This document shows positions 1 to 6,964 of a DNA stretch of 13,252 bases, one piece after another. This stretch comes from Clostridiaceae bacterium. GTDB taxonomy: Bacteria; Bacillota; Clostridia; Acetivibrionales; DUMC01. The notes beneath the pieces were generated by a model. That model worked only from the letters and a program-made list of their open reading frames with translations, had not been told where the DNA came from and made no database searches. Location of the stretch: the NCBI GenBank assembly GCA_012512865.1, contig JAAZDH010000269.1, positions 1 through 13,252 on the forward strand. Direction: 5' to 3'. The number at the start of each line of letters is the position of its first letter. The stretch's first letter is position 1. Made by a program: the position numbers and the translations under genes.

Positions 1-73
1 AGCCATGGATGGCGAGTGTGACGGGTAGGATTTTTTCGCCAGCCTTAAGCATTACTATCCGTAGCTGAAGCGA

Positions 74-134
74 CCATATTAGCCGAGGAAGTCGTCTCAC
101 CTCCTCCATATTAGCCGAGAAAGTCGTCCTTGCC
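74..134. repeat. Two tandem copies of a short intergenic repeat
   Basis: Two copies of a unit beginning CCATATTAGCCGAG lie 32 nt apart, at 74-101 and 106-134. The first 23 bases differ at one position. A related copy in the same orientation is at 12929-12951 (see there), so this looks like a dispersed intergenic repeat family. On the minus strand the units read as GACGACTT(C/T)CTCGGCTAA. Bases 1-73 hold no supportable gene; they contain a 6-bp inverted repeat TGGCGA (10-15) / TCGCCA (36-41). Function is unknown. Confidence 0.6.
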
Positions 135-182
135 TAAATTTTCTTCAAGTTAATTTAATACACCCTTTATGTTGTTTTTGTG

Positions 183-211
183 TTGTTAATTGCGAATATC
201 TATGGTAAAAT
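183..211 (+). promoter_or_regulatory. Putative sigma-A promoter for the DUF6106 gene
   Basis: A -35-like TTGTTA (183-188) is separated by 17 nt from TAAAAT (206-211). The -10 is preceded by TGG (203-205), giving an extended -10. Transcription would start near 218 and leave a leader of about 95 nt before the ATG at 315. The alternative TTGCGA (190-195), 17 nt, TATTTT (213-218) is weaker. Confidence 0.55.
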
Positions 212-314
212 CTATTTTAAGAAAAGACGGCGATTTTGTAACAGAAATCAAATGCACTGGCTGGCTCAGGATAAGATATGATACGATATTAGATCTAGGT
301 ATAGGAGGGTTTCA

Positions 315-818
315 ATGGATAGTTTCCTGGAGAAAATTGTTGTTAGGAAAAAAACGGGCAAGGACTACCTGGTAGTAGCAGGGGCAATATTAGGAGGCCT
401 GGTGTTGTTTTTTGTGGTACAGCTTGTACCTTTCTTAAGTTCATTTTTTATCATAATAGTTGCTGCAATAGTTTACTTGATATACCAGGTCATAATTGCC
501 AGGTATGTTGAATTCGAATACATTGTTACGAACGGAGATTTGGATATTGACAAGATAATTGCAAAAAGAAGGAGAAAAAGAATTTTCAGTGCAAATTGCA
601 AGGATTTTGACATTGTTGCAAAGCTTAAAGGAGGGTATAACGACAGGCGCATAAGCGACGTAAAAAATAGAATTGAGGCAATAAGTTCCATTGAGTCTGA
701 TAATATATACCTGGTAACACTTTTATATAAAGGGGAAAAAACTGCCGTTTTATTCGAGCCCGATGAAAGAATGCTGAAAGCTTTCAAACAGTATATACCG
801 AGAAAAGTAGAAATATAA
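315..818 (+). CDS. DUF6106 family small membrane protein
   Basis: This 167-residue protein has two adjacent hydrophobic segments (about residues 20-41 and 43-61) followed by a soluble, strongly basic C-terminal half. The stretch FEYIVTNGDLDIDKI followed by a basic RRRKR patch (residues 67-88) is the pattern I associate with DUF6106 proteins of Clostridia, as is the closing E-P-D-E-R-M-L segment (about 148-154). No catalytic motif is visible and the family has no established function. By the positive-inside rule the C-terminal domain is probably cytoplasmic. The start is set by AGGAGGG at 303-309, five bases before the ATG. It appears to be monocistronic or at most loosely linked to the next gene, which lies 267 nt downstream. 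Family assignment is from recall of the conserved pattern; length fits the family. Confidence 0.8.
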   Translation: MDSFLEKIVVRKKTGKDYLVVAGAILGGLVLFFVVQLVPFLSSFFIIIVAAIVYLIYQVIIARYVEFEYIVTNGDLDIDKIIAKRRRKRIFSANCKDFDIVAKLKGGYNDRRISDVKNRIEAISSIESDNIYLVTLLYKGEKTAVLFEPDERMLKAFKQYIPRKVEI

Positions 819-1085
819 GACATGAAAATATAAGATGTGAAATATAAAATGAAAAATGAAAAATAATGAAAAATAAAGTAAAAAAATATAATATATAAAA
901 TATAAAACTTAAAAACAAATAAGAAAGAAACAGGAAAGCTCGCAAGCAAAAACTACGCGGAAAATAAGAAAACAAGGGAATTCAGGCAGCATAAAAGGAA
1001 GAGAATAATAAAAGAAGAAGTTTATAAGCAAAAGCAGCAAAACGGGAACTAACGTGAAACTAATGACAAGCACGGGGGTCAATTG
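819..1085. other. Purine-rich low-complexity spacer
   Basis: This gene-free stretch has an extreme strand bias. From 819 to 930 the + strand contains only three C residues, and it is built of degenerate GAAAATATAA / AAAAATGA-like words. It continues as A/G-rich DNA to about 1040. I found no terminator hairpin for the upstream gene and no promoter I would trust for the downstream one. TATAAT-like words at 887-900 are expected by chance in such sequence. Minus-strand reading frames through it are Phe/Tyr/Leu-rich translations of this bias. Confidence 0.6.
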
Positions 1086-2855
1086 ATGAAAAAAGTAATC
1101 CTGGTTATTTTTCTTGTGCTTTTTATATTAGGTGTGCTGGGGGGAGCCGCATATGCCGTGTATTACAATTATTTCAAGCCAAATGAAAGCATGGCGGCGG
1201 CTTTTGAAACAGAAGGGCTGAACCTCGTAATCGGAGGGGATGTTATTCTTTCCAAAAACCGGCCCCGGGTGATAGATGGCGAGATACTTCTTCCCTTTGA
1301 TACAATAAAAGAATATATTGACCCGTTCATCCACTGGGATAATGAAACAAAAAAAGTTACGATAACCACAAAAGACAGGTTGATAAGGATGAAAACAAAC
1401 GAACTTGAGGCCATGGTTAATAATAAACCTGTCAATCTGAACATACCTGCGGTTGAAGATAATGGTGCAGTATTTGTACCCATCGAATTTTTGGGCGATT
1501 TTTACAATATTGATGTGAGCTACATCGAAGAAAATAATGTAATCGTTATAGATTACAAGAACAGGATAGTACAGACGGCGGAACCCATATCGGCAGATGC
1601 CGTCATCAGGAAGGGTCCTTCCATCAAGTACCCTGTGATACAAAGGTTTGACATGGATGAAAGCACAAAAGGAAGTGTTTTAAGGGTATTTGAAGAATAC
1701 GAAAAATGGTACAAGGTAAGGACGGAAAAGGGAGCAGTCGGTTACATTGAAAAAAAACATGTTGTGGTTAAATGGATTACAATAAACAACATTTTGCCGG
1801 AAAGGGAAGAGAAGAAAGATTCTTGGCAGCCTGAAAAAGGGAAAATAAATCTTGTATGGGAAATGATGTACGGCCGAAGGCCCGACCTTGACAAGATAGG
1901 CAAGATTGAAGGGCTTGATGTAATATCTCCTACGTGGTTTCAACTAATGAATGACCGGGGTGAGCTTATAAACAGGGCTGATATGGTTTACGTGGAATGG
2001 GCCCATAATAACGGATACCAGGTATGGGCCCTTTTCAGCAATGATTTCCAGGATATTGATTCCACGAGTAGGTTTTTGAATAATAGTGATGCGCGGGATA
2101 ACGCAATGCGTCAACTGCTTATCTATGCTTCCTTGTACAACCTGGACGGGATTAATATCGATTTTGAGAATATTTACAAGGAAGACAAGGATGCCTTGAC
2201 ACAGTTCGTAAGGGAATTGACGCCCTTGCTCAAGGAACAGGGTTTGATCGTGTCAATAGATGTAACAATCCCTGATGGAAGCGATACATGGTCTAAATGC
2301 TATGACCGCAAGGCACTGGGAGAAATCGTGGATTACGTTATGCTGATGACATATGACCAGCACTGGGCAACCAGCCCGGTAGCAGGTTCCGTCGCCCAAA
2401 TCACCTGGGTCGAGAAAAACCTTGTGAAAGTTCTTGACATGGTGCCGAGGGAGAAGCTTTTACTTGGGCTCCCCTTTTATACCCGCCTCTGGGAGGAGAC
2501 AACGGTATTAGGTCTTAAAAAAGTGACAAATCCCAAGGTCTTGTCCATGGATGCCGCCAGGAAACTGGTAAATGACAATAATGTGGAAATAATGTGGGAC
2601 GAGAAGAGCGGACAGTTCTATGCCGAGTACAAAAATGACGGAAAAACATACAAGGTATGGCTCGAGGATGAAAACTCGATAAATCTCAAGTCTTCACTTG
2701 TGCTTAAGTACAAGCTTGCCGGGGCCTGTGCCTGGAGAAGGGGAGACGAAAGCCCGGTGATATGGGAAGTGCTGAACAAGAACTTGAAGCTTGCGAGGAA
2801 TTACAGCGAATGGATGGAAAGCAACACCGGGACAACGTATGTGTATAATAAATAA
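1086..2855 (+). CDS. GH18 family glycoside hydrolase with copper-amine-oxidase-N-like and SH3 domains
   Basis: This 589-residue protein probably hydrolyses a beta-1,4-linked amino-sugar polymer (peptidoglycan or chitin-like) outside the membrane. An N-terminal hydrophobic segment (about 3-27) acts as signal peptide or anchor. It is followed by a copper-amine-oxidase-N-like domain (about 45-157), a bacterial SH3 domain (about 165-229, with RKGPSIKYPVI and WYKVR) and a GH18 barrel (about 253-570). The catalytic motif DGINIDFE is at 354-361, with the proton donor E361 encoded at 2166-2168. The barrel-strand motifs MLMTYDQHW (419-427) and GLPFYTRLW (461-469) and the terminal barrel Trp (ACAWRRGDES) are intact. 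I chose the ATG at 1086 over the TTG at 1083 because GGGGGT (1074-1079) is then 6 nt away rather than 3. It resembles spore or cell-wall GH18 enzymes of the YaaH/YdhD type, but carries SH3 instead of LysM modules. Substrate is inferred. Confidence 0.9.
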   Translation: MKKVILVIFLVLFILGVLGGAAYAVYYNYFKPNESMAAAFETEGLNLVIGGDVILSKNRPRVIDGEILLPFDTIKEYIDPFIHWDNETKKVTITTKDRLIRMKTNELEAMVNNKPVNLNIPAVEDNGAVFVPIEFLGDFYNIDVSYIEENNVIVIDYKNRIVQTAEPISADAVIRKGPSIKYPVIQRFDMDESTKGSVLRVFEEYEKWYKVRTEKGAVGYIEKKHVVVKWITINNILPEREEKKDSWQPEKGKINLVWEMMYGRRPDLDKIGKIEGLDVISPTWFQLMNDRGELINRADMVYVEWAHNNGYQVWALFSNDFQDIDSTSRFLNNSDARDNAMRQLLIYASLYNLDGINIDFENIYKEDKDALTQFVRELTPLLKEQGLIVSIDVTIPDGSDTWSKCYDRKALGEIVDYVMLMTYDQHWATSPVAGSVAQITWVEKNLVKVLDMVPREKLLLGLPFYTRLWEETTVLGLKKVTNPKVLSMDAARKLVNDNNVEIMWDEKSGQFYAEYKNDGKTYKVWLEDENSINLKSSLVLKYKLAGACAWRRGDESPVIWEVLNKNLKLARNYSEWMESNTGTTYVYNK

Positions 2856-2904
2856 ATCGACCAATAAAAAAAATCAATATAAAAAGGAGATGACAGGGTT
2901 ATAA

Positions 2905-3573
2905 ATGCAATACTATCTTGATATTGTTGTAAGATTAGTTTTAGCCTGCCTGCTGGGAGGCATAATAGGTTTTGAAAGAGAGCATGGTAACAGGCCGGCA
3001 GGATTCAGGACCCACATATTGGTTTGTGTAGGTTCGGCCCTTGCTATGGTTACCTCCGAATATATATTTAACGTTTTTTCAAGCAGAGTAAGCCTTGACC
3101 CTGCAAGGCTCGGTGCCCAGGTTATAAGCGGGATAGGTTTTCTTGGCGCCGGGACAATAGTCCGGAAGGGCTTTAACGTAAAAGGACTGACCACGGCAGC
3201 AAGCTTGTGGGCGGTTGCCTGTGTAGGCCTTGCCGCAGGCATAGGTTTTTATGAAGGCGCCGTTATTGCAACAATACTTATATACATAACACTGATGTTG
3301 TTAAAGAAACTTGAGAAAAAGATATCAATAAGAAAACAATATATGAGCATTATCGTCGAGGCAGCCAATACACCTGAAATTGTATACGAATTAACCGATG
3401 TATTCTCCAGGTATGATGTATTAATTAGAAATATCGAGCAGTTTAACAGGGATAATGCAGGCGGGGATATTCTCGTAAAGTTTTTCATAAAACCCCCCCA
3501 TGCATTCAGCCTGGAAGACATTGAGCAGGATTTGCGCAAAATCGAGGGTGTATGGAAGGTATACGAGGAATAA
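2905..3573 (+). CDS. MgtC/SapB family membrane protein
   Basis: This 222-residue protein has the hydrophobic MgtC/SapB domain in its first ~135 residues. Its hallmarks are GGIIGFERE (18-26), RLGAQVISGIGFLGAGTIV (68-86) and GLTTAASLWAVACVGLAAG (94-112). A soluble C-terminal domain (about 145-222) has the alternating strand/helix pattern seen in the ACT-like tail of longer MgtC proteins. The family is linked to growth at low Mg2+ and, in Salmonella, to inhibition of the F-type ATP synthase; most Gram-positive members are uncharacterised. The gene lies 49 nt behind the GH18 gene with no obvious promoter between, so co-transcription is possible. The start is not well marked: AGGAGA (2885-2890) is 14 nt from the ATG and a CAGGG (2894-2898) is the only nearer candidate. 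Nothing in frame upstream improves on it. Confidence 0.88.
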   Translation: MQYYLDIVVRLVLACLLGGIIGFEREHGNRPAGFRTHILVCVGSALAMVTSEYIFNVFSSRVSLDPARLGAQVISGIGFLGAGTIVRKGFNVKGLTTAASLWAVACVGLAAGIGFYEGAVIATILIYITLMLLKKLEKKISIRKQYMSIIVEAANTPEIVYELTDVFSRYDVLIRNIEQFNRDNAGGDILVKFFIKPPHAFSLEDIEQDLRKIEGVWKVYEE

Positions 3574-3574
3574 A

Positions 3575-3610
3575 AGTATAATAATAAGTGTATACTATGG
3601 ATTCTTTTTT
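3575..3610 (+). terminator. Weak possible terminator after mgtC-like gene
   Basis: AGTATA (3575-3580) and TATACT (3591-3596) can form a 6-bp, mostly A-T stem two bases after the stop codon. A T-run at 3605-3610 follows 8 nt later. The stem is weak and the T-run is displaced, so this is only a possibility. Confidence 0.2.
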
Positions 3611-3653
3611 ATATTTCCCATGACAGGAAACAGGGATGATTGTGGCAGGAGCC

Positions 3654-3821
3654 AATAATACTCATGAATATTCATAATAATACTCATGAATACTCATAAT
3701 ATGCTCATAATACCAATCATAGTACCAATCATAATACTAATCAAAAATACCACTCATATTCCTGCTCATAATCTTGCCCATATACTAATCATAATCCTGC
3801 TTATAATCCTACTCATAAAAC
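3654..3821. repeat. Degenerate 12-nt tandem repeat tract with two 22-nt units
   Basis: The tract opens with two tandem 22-nt units (3654-3675 and 3676-3697, 21/22 identical, each starting AATAATACTCATGAATA). It continues as roughly 12-13-nt units such as TACCAATCATAG (3711-3722), TACCAATCATAA (3723-3734), TAATCATAATCC (3786-3797), TGCTTATAATCC (3798-3809) and TACTCATAAAAC (3810-3821). The + strand is almost G-free here, whereas the following 100 nt are purine-rich. Looks like slippage-generated sequence. A 49-codon hydrophobic frame (3701-3850) runs through it but has no ribosome binding site. Confidence 0.75.
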
Positions 3822-3827
3822 TTGTAC

Positions 3828-3968
3828 TAAAACCTGTTTCAAGTGAATAAGAATGAATATGAGCAAAAGAACATGGAAAGGCAAAAAGAAGCGGAAACGG
3901 AAAACCTTGCCTGATCAATCATAAAGGGTAACAGAAAGGGAGGGCAAATTCACTTGAAACAGGTTTTA
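3828..3968. repeat. Perfect 21-bp inverted repeat enclosing the ATPase gene's ribosome binding site and start codon
   Basis: The left arm at 3828-3848 is the exact reverse complement of the right arm at 3948-3968 over 21 bases (right-arm core TTCACTTGAAACAGGTTT). The 99-nt loop (3849-3947) is purine-rich and contains the Shine-Dalgarno AGGGAGGG (3937-3944). The right arm contains the TTG start codon (3954-3956) and the next four codons of the ATPase gene. In RNA the stem would sequester the start codon and sit three bases from the Shine-Dalgarno. Whether it regulates translation or is a scar of an inverted duplication cannot be told from sequence alone. Confidence 0.85.
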
Positions 3969-6803
3969 AAACAGGATTACCTGGCAAAAGCAAATATTTC
4001 TATAGATACAGGAGATGCAAGATATAGCAGTGGGCTTGCCGCGGAAGAAGCAAAAGCTTTACTTGAGAAGTTCGGTTATAATACTATTTCCGGGAAAAGG
4101 AAAACATCCGCATTTAAAATTTTTATCGATCAATTCACCGATTTCATGGTTATGGTTCTTCTTGCCGCTACTGCTATTTCAGCCTTTATGGGCGAAATGA
4201 CTGAAGCATTTACCATTATTGCCATTGTAATTATAAATGCCATTCTGGGCTTTATCCAGGAATACAGGATCGAAAAAACCCTGGAAGCATTAAAAAGCCT
4301 TGCTGCTCCTTTAGCGAAAGTTGTGAGGGAAGGAAGGATTTCTGTCATACCGGCATCCCATGTTGTTCCCCGGGACTTAATCTTACTGGAAGCAGGCGAC
4401 AGAATACCTGCCGATGCGGTGCTCATGGAAGCATCAAACCTGGCCGTGGACGAATCCTTGCTTACGGGGGAATCAATCCCGGTGGAAAAAAGTGCACACG
4501 AAAACATCCATATTCCCAATAGTATGGAACCAGTTAATACCGGGAATAAAGAAAACATGATATTCATGGGTACGATGGTGACCCGGGGAAAGGGAAAGGC
4601 GATTGTTTATGCCACGGGGATGAAAACGGAAATGGGGAAAATCGCCGGTATGATACAAGACATTGAAGATGAACAGACACCGCTTCAAAAGAAGCTGGAA
4701 CGCTTGGGCAAATATATAGTTTATACATGTATTTTTATTTGTGCCGTGGTATCCGTAACAGGCATATTAAGGGGAGAAGATTTGTTTACCATGCTGCTTG
4801 CAGGCATAAGCCTTGCAGTGGCGGCAGTTCCCGAGGGACTTCCTGCGGTTGTCACCGTATCCCTTGCCCTGGGGGTGCAAAGAATGCTTAAAAAAAATGC
4901 ATTGATAAGAAAACTGCCTGCCGTTGAAACATTAGGATGCGCCAGTATCATATGCACTGACAAAACGGGGACCTTGACCGAGAATAAGATGACGGTAAGG
5001 AAAATCTATGCGGGCGAAAGCATATATGAAGTTACGGGGATAGGCTACAATATCGATGGAGATTTTCTTAAAAAAGGCAAAAAAGTGGATTTAATAAAAT
5101 GCCCCGAACTTAGACTTGCCCTTCAAATAAGTGCACTATGCAACAATGCCCGTATCGGCGGAAAAGCAGATGACAAATACATAAATGGAATCAATAACAA
5201 ACGCAAGAATTATTATTCATATGACCCGACGGAAGTGGCTCTTTTGGTTGCCGCCGCCAAGGGAGGCTTAACCCGTGAGATATTGGAAGAGGATTTTTCA
5301 AGGCATTTTGAAATCCCCTTTGATTCAGATAGAAAATGCATGAGCGTCATCTGCAGGAATCGAAAAAACGAAAACTTCATTTTTACAAAAGGGGCGCCTG
5401 ATATTGTCATCCGGAAATGCAACAAGATACTTACAAGGAGAGGGATTATCGATTTGACCCCGGAAGCCATGGCAAATGTGCTTAAAATAAACGACAGCAT
5501 GGCAATGGAAGCACTGAGAGTATTGGGTGTTTCATATAAACAATTGGGCAGGCATGAATTTGAAGGAAAAAAGCATGACCTTTATGGAATGGAAGAAGAC
5601 ATGGTATTCGTGGGGCTGCTGGGCATGATAGACCCGCCGAGGGAAGAAGCAAAAAAAGCTATACAAACATGTAAAATGGCAGGCATAAAACCTGTCATGA
5701 TAACCGGGGATCATAAAACAACCGCCATGGCCATCGCGCGGGAACTGGATATGCTTGATGACAGCAAGAAAAATGAAAATGGCAGTGATGGCGTTGTACT
5801 TACAGGCGATGAATTGGATGATATGAGCGATAAAAGACTTATGAAAGTCGCAGGTAAGGTTTCCGTGTATGCCAGGGTATCCCCGAGACATAAACTCAGG
5901 ATTGTAAAAACCTACAAAAAACTAAACCATGTTGTTGCAATGACGGGAGATGGAGTAAATGATGCCCCCGCTGTTAAAGAGGCGGATATAGGAGTATCCA
6001 TGGGAATCATGGGGACCGATGTGACAAAAGAAGCCTCTTCCATGATATTAATGGATGACAACTTTGCCACTATCGTAGCAGCCATAGAAGAGGGAAGAGT
6101 CATTTACAGCAACATAAGGAAGTTTATCCGCTACTTGCTGTCATGCAACATTGGCGAAGTCCTTACCATGTTTTTGGGCATGTTGGCCGGACTGCCCGTG
6201 CCCTTGCTGCCCATACAAATACTTTGGGTCAACCTGGTTACCGACGGGCTTCCTGCCATCGCCCTAAGCCTTGAACCGCCGGAAAAAGATGTTATGATGA
6301 GAAAACCAAGAGAGAGAGGGGACAACATCTTTTCGGGAGGACTTTCAAAACTCATCGTATTCAGGGGGATTTCCCTTGGCTTATGCACCCTGGCCGTATT
6401 TGTAAGCACGCTCCATTTCACCGGGGATACCATCCGTGCAAGAACCGGGGCCTTTGTAACCCTGGTCATTACACAGCTTATACACGTCTTTGAATGCAAG
6501 TCTGAGCGAAAAAGCATATTTCACATAAACATCTTCAACAACATTTACCTTGTGCTGGCAGTCCTGTGCTCCTTCATCATGATATTATCGGTGGTATACA
6601 TACCCTTTCTCCAGGAAATATTTGCCACCGTCTCCCTGGAGCCAAGGGATTGGTTTCTCATAACCGGGTTCAGCTTCCTAGGCCCCGCCGCAGCCAGCAT
6701 CTTTATGACACAGGAACGCGCGACACGAGCGCGTGACACAGGGATGGGGGTAGTGTCACCCCGCACACGTGACACAGGAACGGGGGTAGTGTCACCTCAC
6801 TAG
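3954..6803 (+). CDS. Calcium-translocating P-type ATPase, PMCA-like (P2 type)
   Basis: This 949-residue ion pump expels cations, most likely Ca2+, using ATP. The actuator motif TGES is at 171-174, M4 PEGL at 293-296, the phosphorylated Asp in DKTGT at D336, nucleotide-binding KGAPD at 479-483, TGDH at 584-587 and the hinge TGDGVNDAP at 664-672. Calcium ligands expected in M5 (N732, E735) and M6 (N760, T763, D764) are present. The M8 position that is Glu in SERCA aligns with Q841, which fits PMCA-type single-site pumps. The start is TTG at 3954 with AGGGAGGG nine bases upstream; no better in-frame start exists before the first helix. The start lies in a perfect inverted repeat. The C-terminus is odd: after M10 (ending near 918) the last ~30 residues include RDTGMGVVSP and RDTGTGVVSP, encoded by hairpin repeats rather than a conserved tail. 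Ion specificity is inferred from the family. Confidence 0.93.
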   Translation: MKQVLKQDYLAKANISIDTGDARYSSGLAAEEAKALLEKFGYNTISGKRKTSAFKIFIDQFTDFMVMVLLAATAISAFMGEMTEAFTIIAIVIINAILGFIQEYRIEKTLEALKSLAAPLAKVVREGRISVIPASHVVPRDLILLEAGDRIPADAVLMEASNLAVDESLLTGESIPVEKSAHENIHIPNSMEPVNTGNKENMIFMGTMVTRGKGKAIVYATGMKTEMGKIAGMIQDIEDEQTPLQKKLERLGKYIVYTCIFICAVVSVTGILRGEDLFTMLLAGISLAVAAVPEGLPAVVTVSLALGVQRMLKKNALIRKLPAVETLGCASIICTDKTGTLTENKMTVRKIYAGESIYEVTGIGYNIDGDFLKKGKKVDLIKCPELRLALQISALCNNARIGGKADDKYINGINNKRKNYYSYDPTEVALLVAAAKGGLTREILEEDFSRHFEIPFDSDRKCMSVICRNRKNENFIFTKGAPDIVIRKCNKILTRRGIIDLTPEAMANVLKINDSMAMEALRVLGVSYKQLGRHEFEGKKHDLYGMEEDMVFVGLLGMIDPPREEAKKAIQTCKMAGIKPVMITGDHKTTAMAIARELDMLDDSKKNENGSDGVVLTGDELDDMSDKRLMKVAGKVSVYARVSPRHKLRIVKTYKKLNHVVAMTGDGVNDAPAVKEADIGVSMGIMGTDVTKEASSMILMDDNFATIVAAIEEGRVIYSNIRKFIRYLLSCNIGEVLTMFLGMLAGLPVPLLPIQILWVNLVTDGLPAIALSLEPPEKDVMMRKPRERGDNIFSGGLSKLIVFRGISLGLCTLAVFVSTLHFTGDTIRARTGAFVTLVITQLIHVFECKSERKSIFHINIFNNIYLVLAVLCSFIMILSVVYIPFLQEIFATVSLEPRDWFLITGFSFLGPAAASIFMTQERATRARDTGMGVVSPRTRDTGTGVVSPH

Positions 6804-6825
6804 ACCCCGTTGCAGCCAGCATCTT
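6678..6825. repeat. 26-nt direct duplication flanking the hairpin cassette at the ATPase 3' end
   Basis: The segment 6678-6703 (CTAGGCCCCGCCGCAGCC and on) recurs at 6800-6825, 122 nt later, with 23 of 26 bases identical; all three differences are C/T or G/A transitions. Copy 1 is inside the ATPase frame (L-G-P-A-A-A-S-I). Copy 2 begins in the last codon and supplies the present TAG stop at 6801-6803 in another frame. Read in the frame of copy 1, copy 2 encodes L-D-P-V-A-A-S-I and stays open to a TAA at 6857-6859. This is what would be expected if it were the original gene end. Confidence 0.75.
6705..6796. repeat. REP-like hairpin cassette inserted in the ATPase 3' end
   Basis: Two tandem 36-nt-spaced units match over 27/29 bases from CGTGACACAGG. 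Each has GTGACAC and GTGTCAC arms around a 13-nt G-rich loop: arms 6733-6739/6753-6759 and 6769-6775/6789-6795. A partial copy (TGACACAGGAACG) starts at 6706 and is followed by a CGCGC (6717-6721) / GCGCG (6729-6733) hairpin. The 36-nt period equals 12 codons, so the repeat is translated as a repeated peptide. The form resembles palindromic elements mobilised by REP-associated or IS200/IS605-like transposases; no such transposase is in the window. Confidence 0.75.
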
Positions 6826-6919
6826 AAGGCAAAAATCCCCTCTTGCAAAAACTCCCTAAAAACTATACAATGGGTAAAGAAACCTGACAACGGGTTGTGA
6901 AATTAATTTAACTTTTGTT

Positions 6920-6939
6920 ACAAATTGTTCACAATTTGT
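6920..6939. promoter_or_regulatory. Perfect 9-2-9 palindrome, candidate operator
   Basis: ACAAATTGT (6920-6928) and ACAATTTGT (6931-6939) are exact inverted copies separated by TC. The right edge overlaps the -35 hexamer of the promoter at 6936-6964, a position typical of repressor sites. I cannot assign a regulator. It does not match the Rex consensus well, although TTGTGAA (6895-6901) and TTCACAA (6928-6934) are nearby. Confidence 0.5.
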
Positions 6940-6964
6940 TAAAATGTATCCTTGATAATATAAT
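6936..6964 (+). promoter_or_regulatory. Sigma-A promoter of the ABC/GldG/DUF4340 operon
   Basis: TTGTTA (6936-6941), a 17-nt spacer and a consensus TATAAT (6959-6964) precede the four-gene operon. Transcription should begin near 6971, giving a leader of about 100 nt. The leader has a short imperfect hairpin (CTTGGC near 6995 with GTCAAG near 7015) but no recognisable riboswitch. A second extended -10 (TGTTAAAAT, 6937-6945) lacks a good -35. The remainder of the 6804-7073 gap is the ATPase tail remnant and contains no obvious terminator. Confidence 0.65.

Noticed and set aside
1..73. Possible riboswitch or end of an upstream gene
   Set aside because: No frame with a plausible product ends here, and no conserved riboswitch core could be recognised on either strand.
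190..375. 61-codon + frame starting TTG ahead of the DUF6106 gene
   Set aside because: Overlaps the well-supported DUF6106 start, has no Shine-Dalgarno and resembles no protein; its start lies inside the promoter region.
473..975. Minus-strand Phe/Tyr/Leu-rich frames of 158 and 63 codons
   Set aside because: They are translations of the purine-rich + strand and overlap the DUF6106 gene; no ribosome binding site or recognisable protein pattern.
3701..3850. 49-codon hydrophobic frame (starts MLIIPIIVPI) through the tandem tract
   Set aside because: No ribosome binding site, and its hydrophobicity comes from repeated ATA/ATC/CTC words of the tract; it ends inside the inverted-repeat arm.
6895..6934. 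Possible Rex operator (TTGTGAA ... TTCACAA)
   Set aside because: The two half-sites are 26 nt apart and neither forms a proper palindrome at the required spacing; only the unrelated 9-2-9 dyad is exact.
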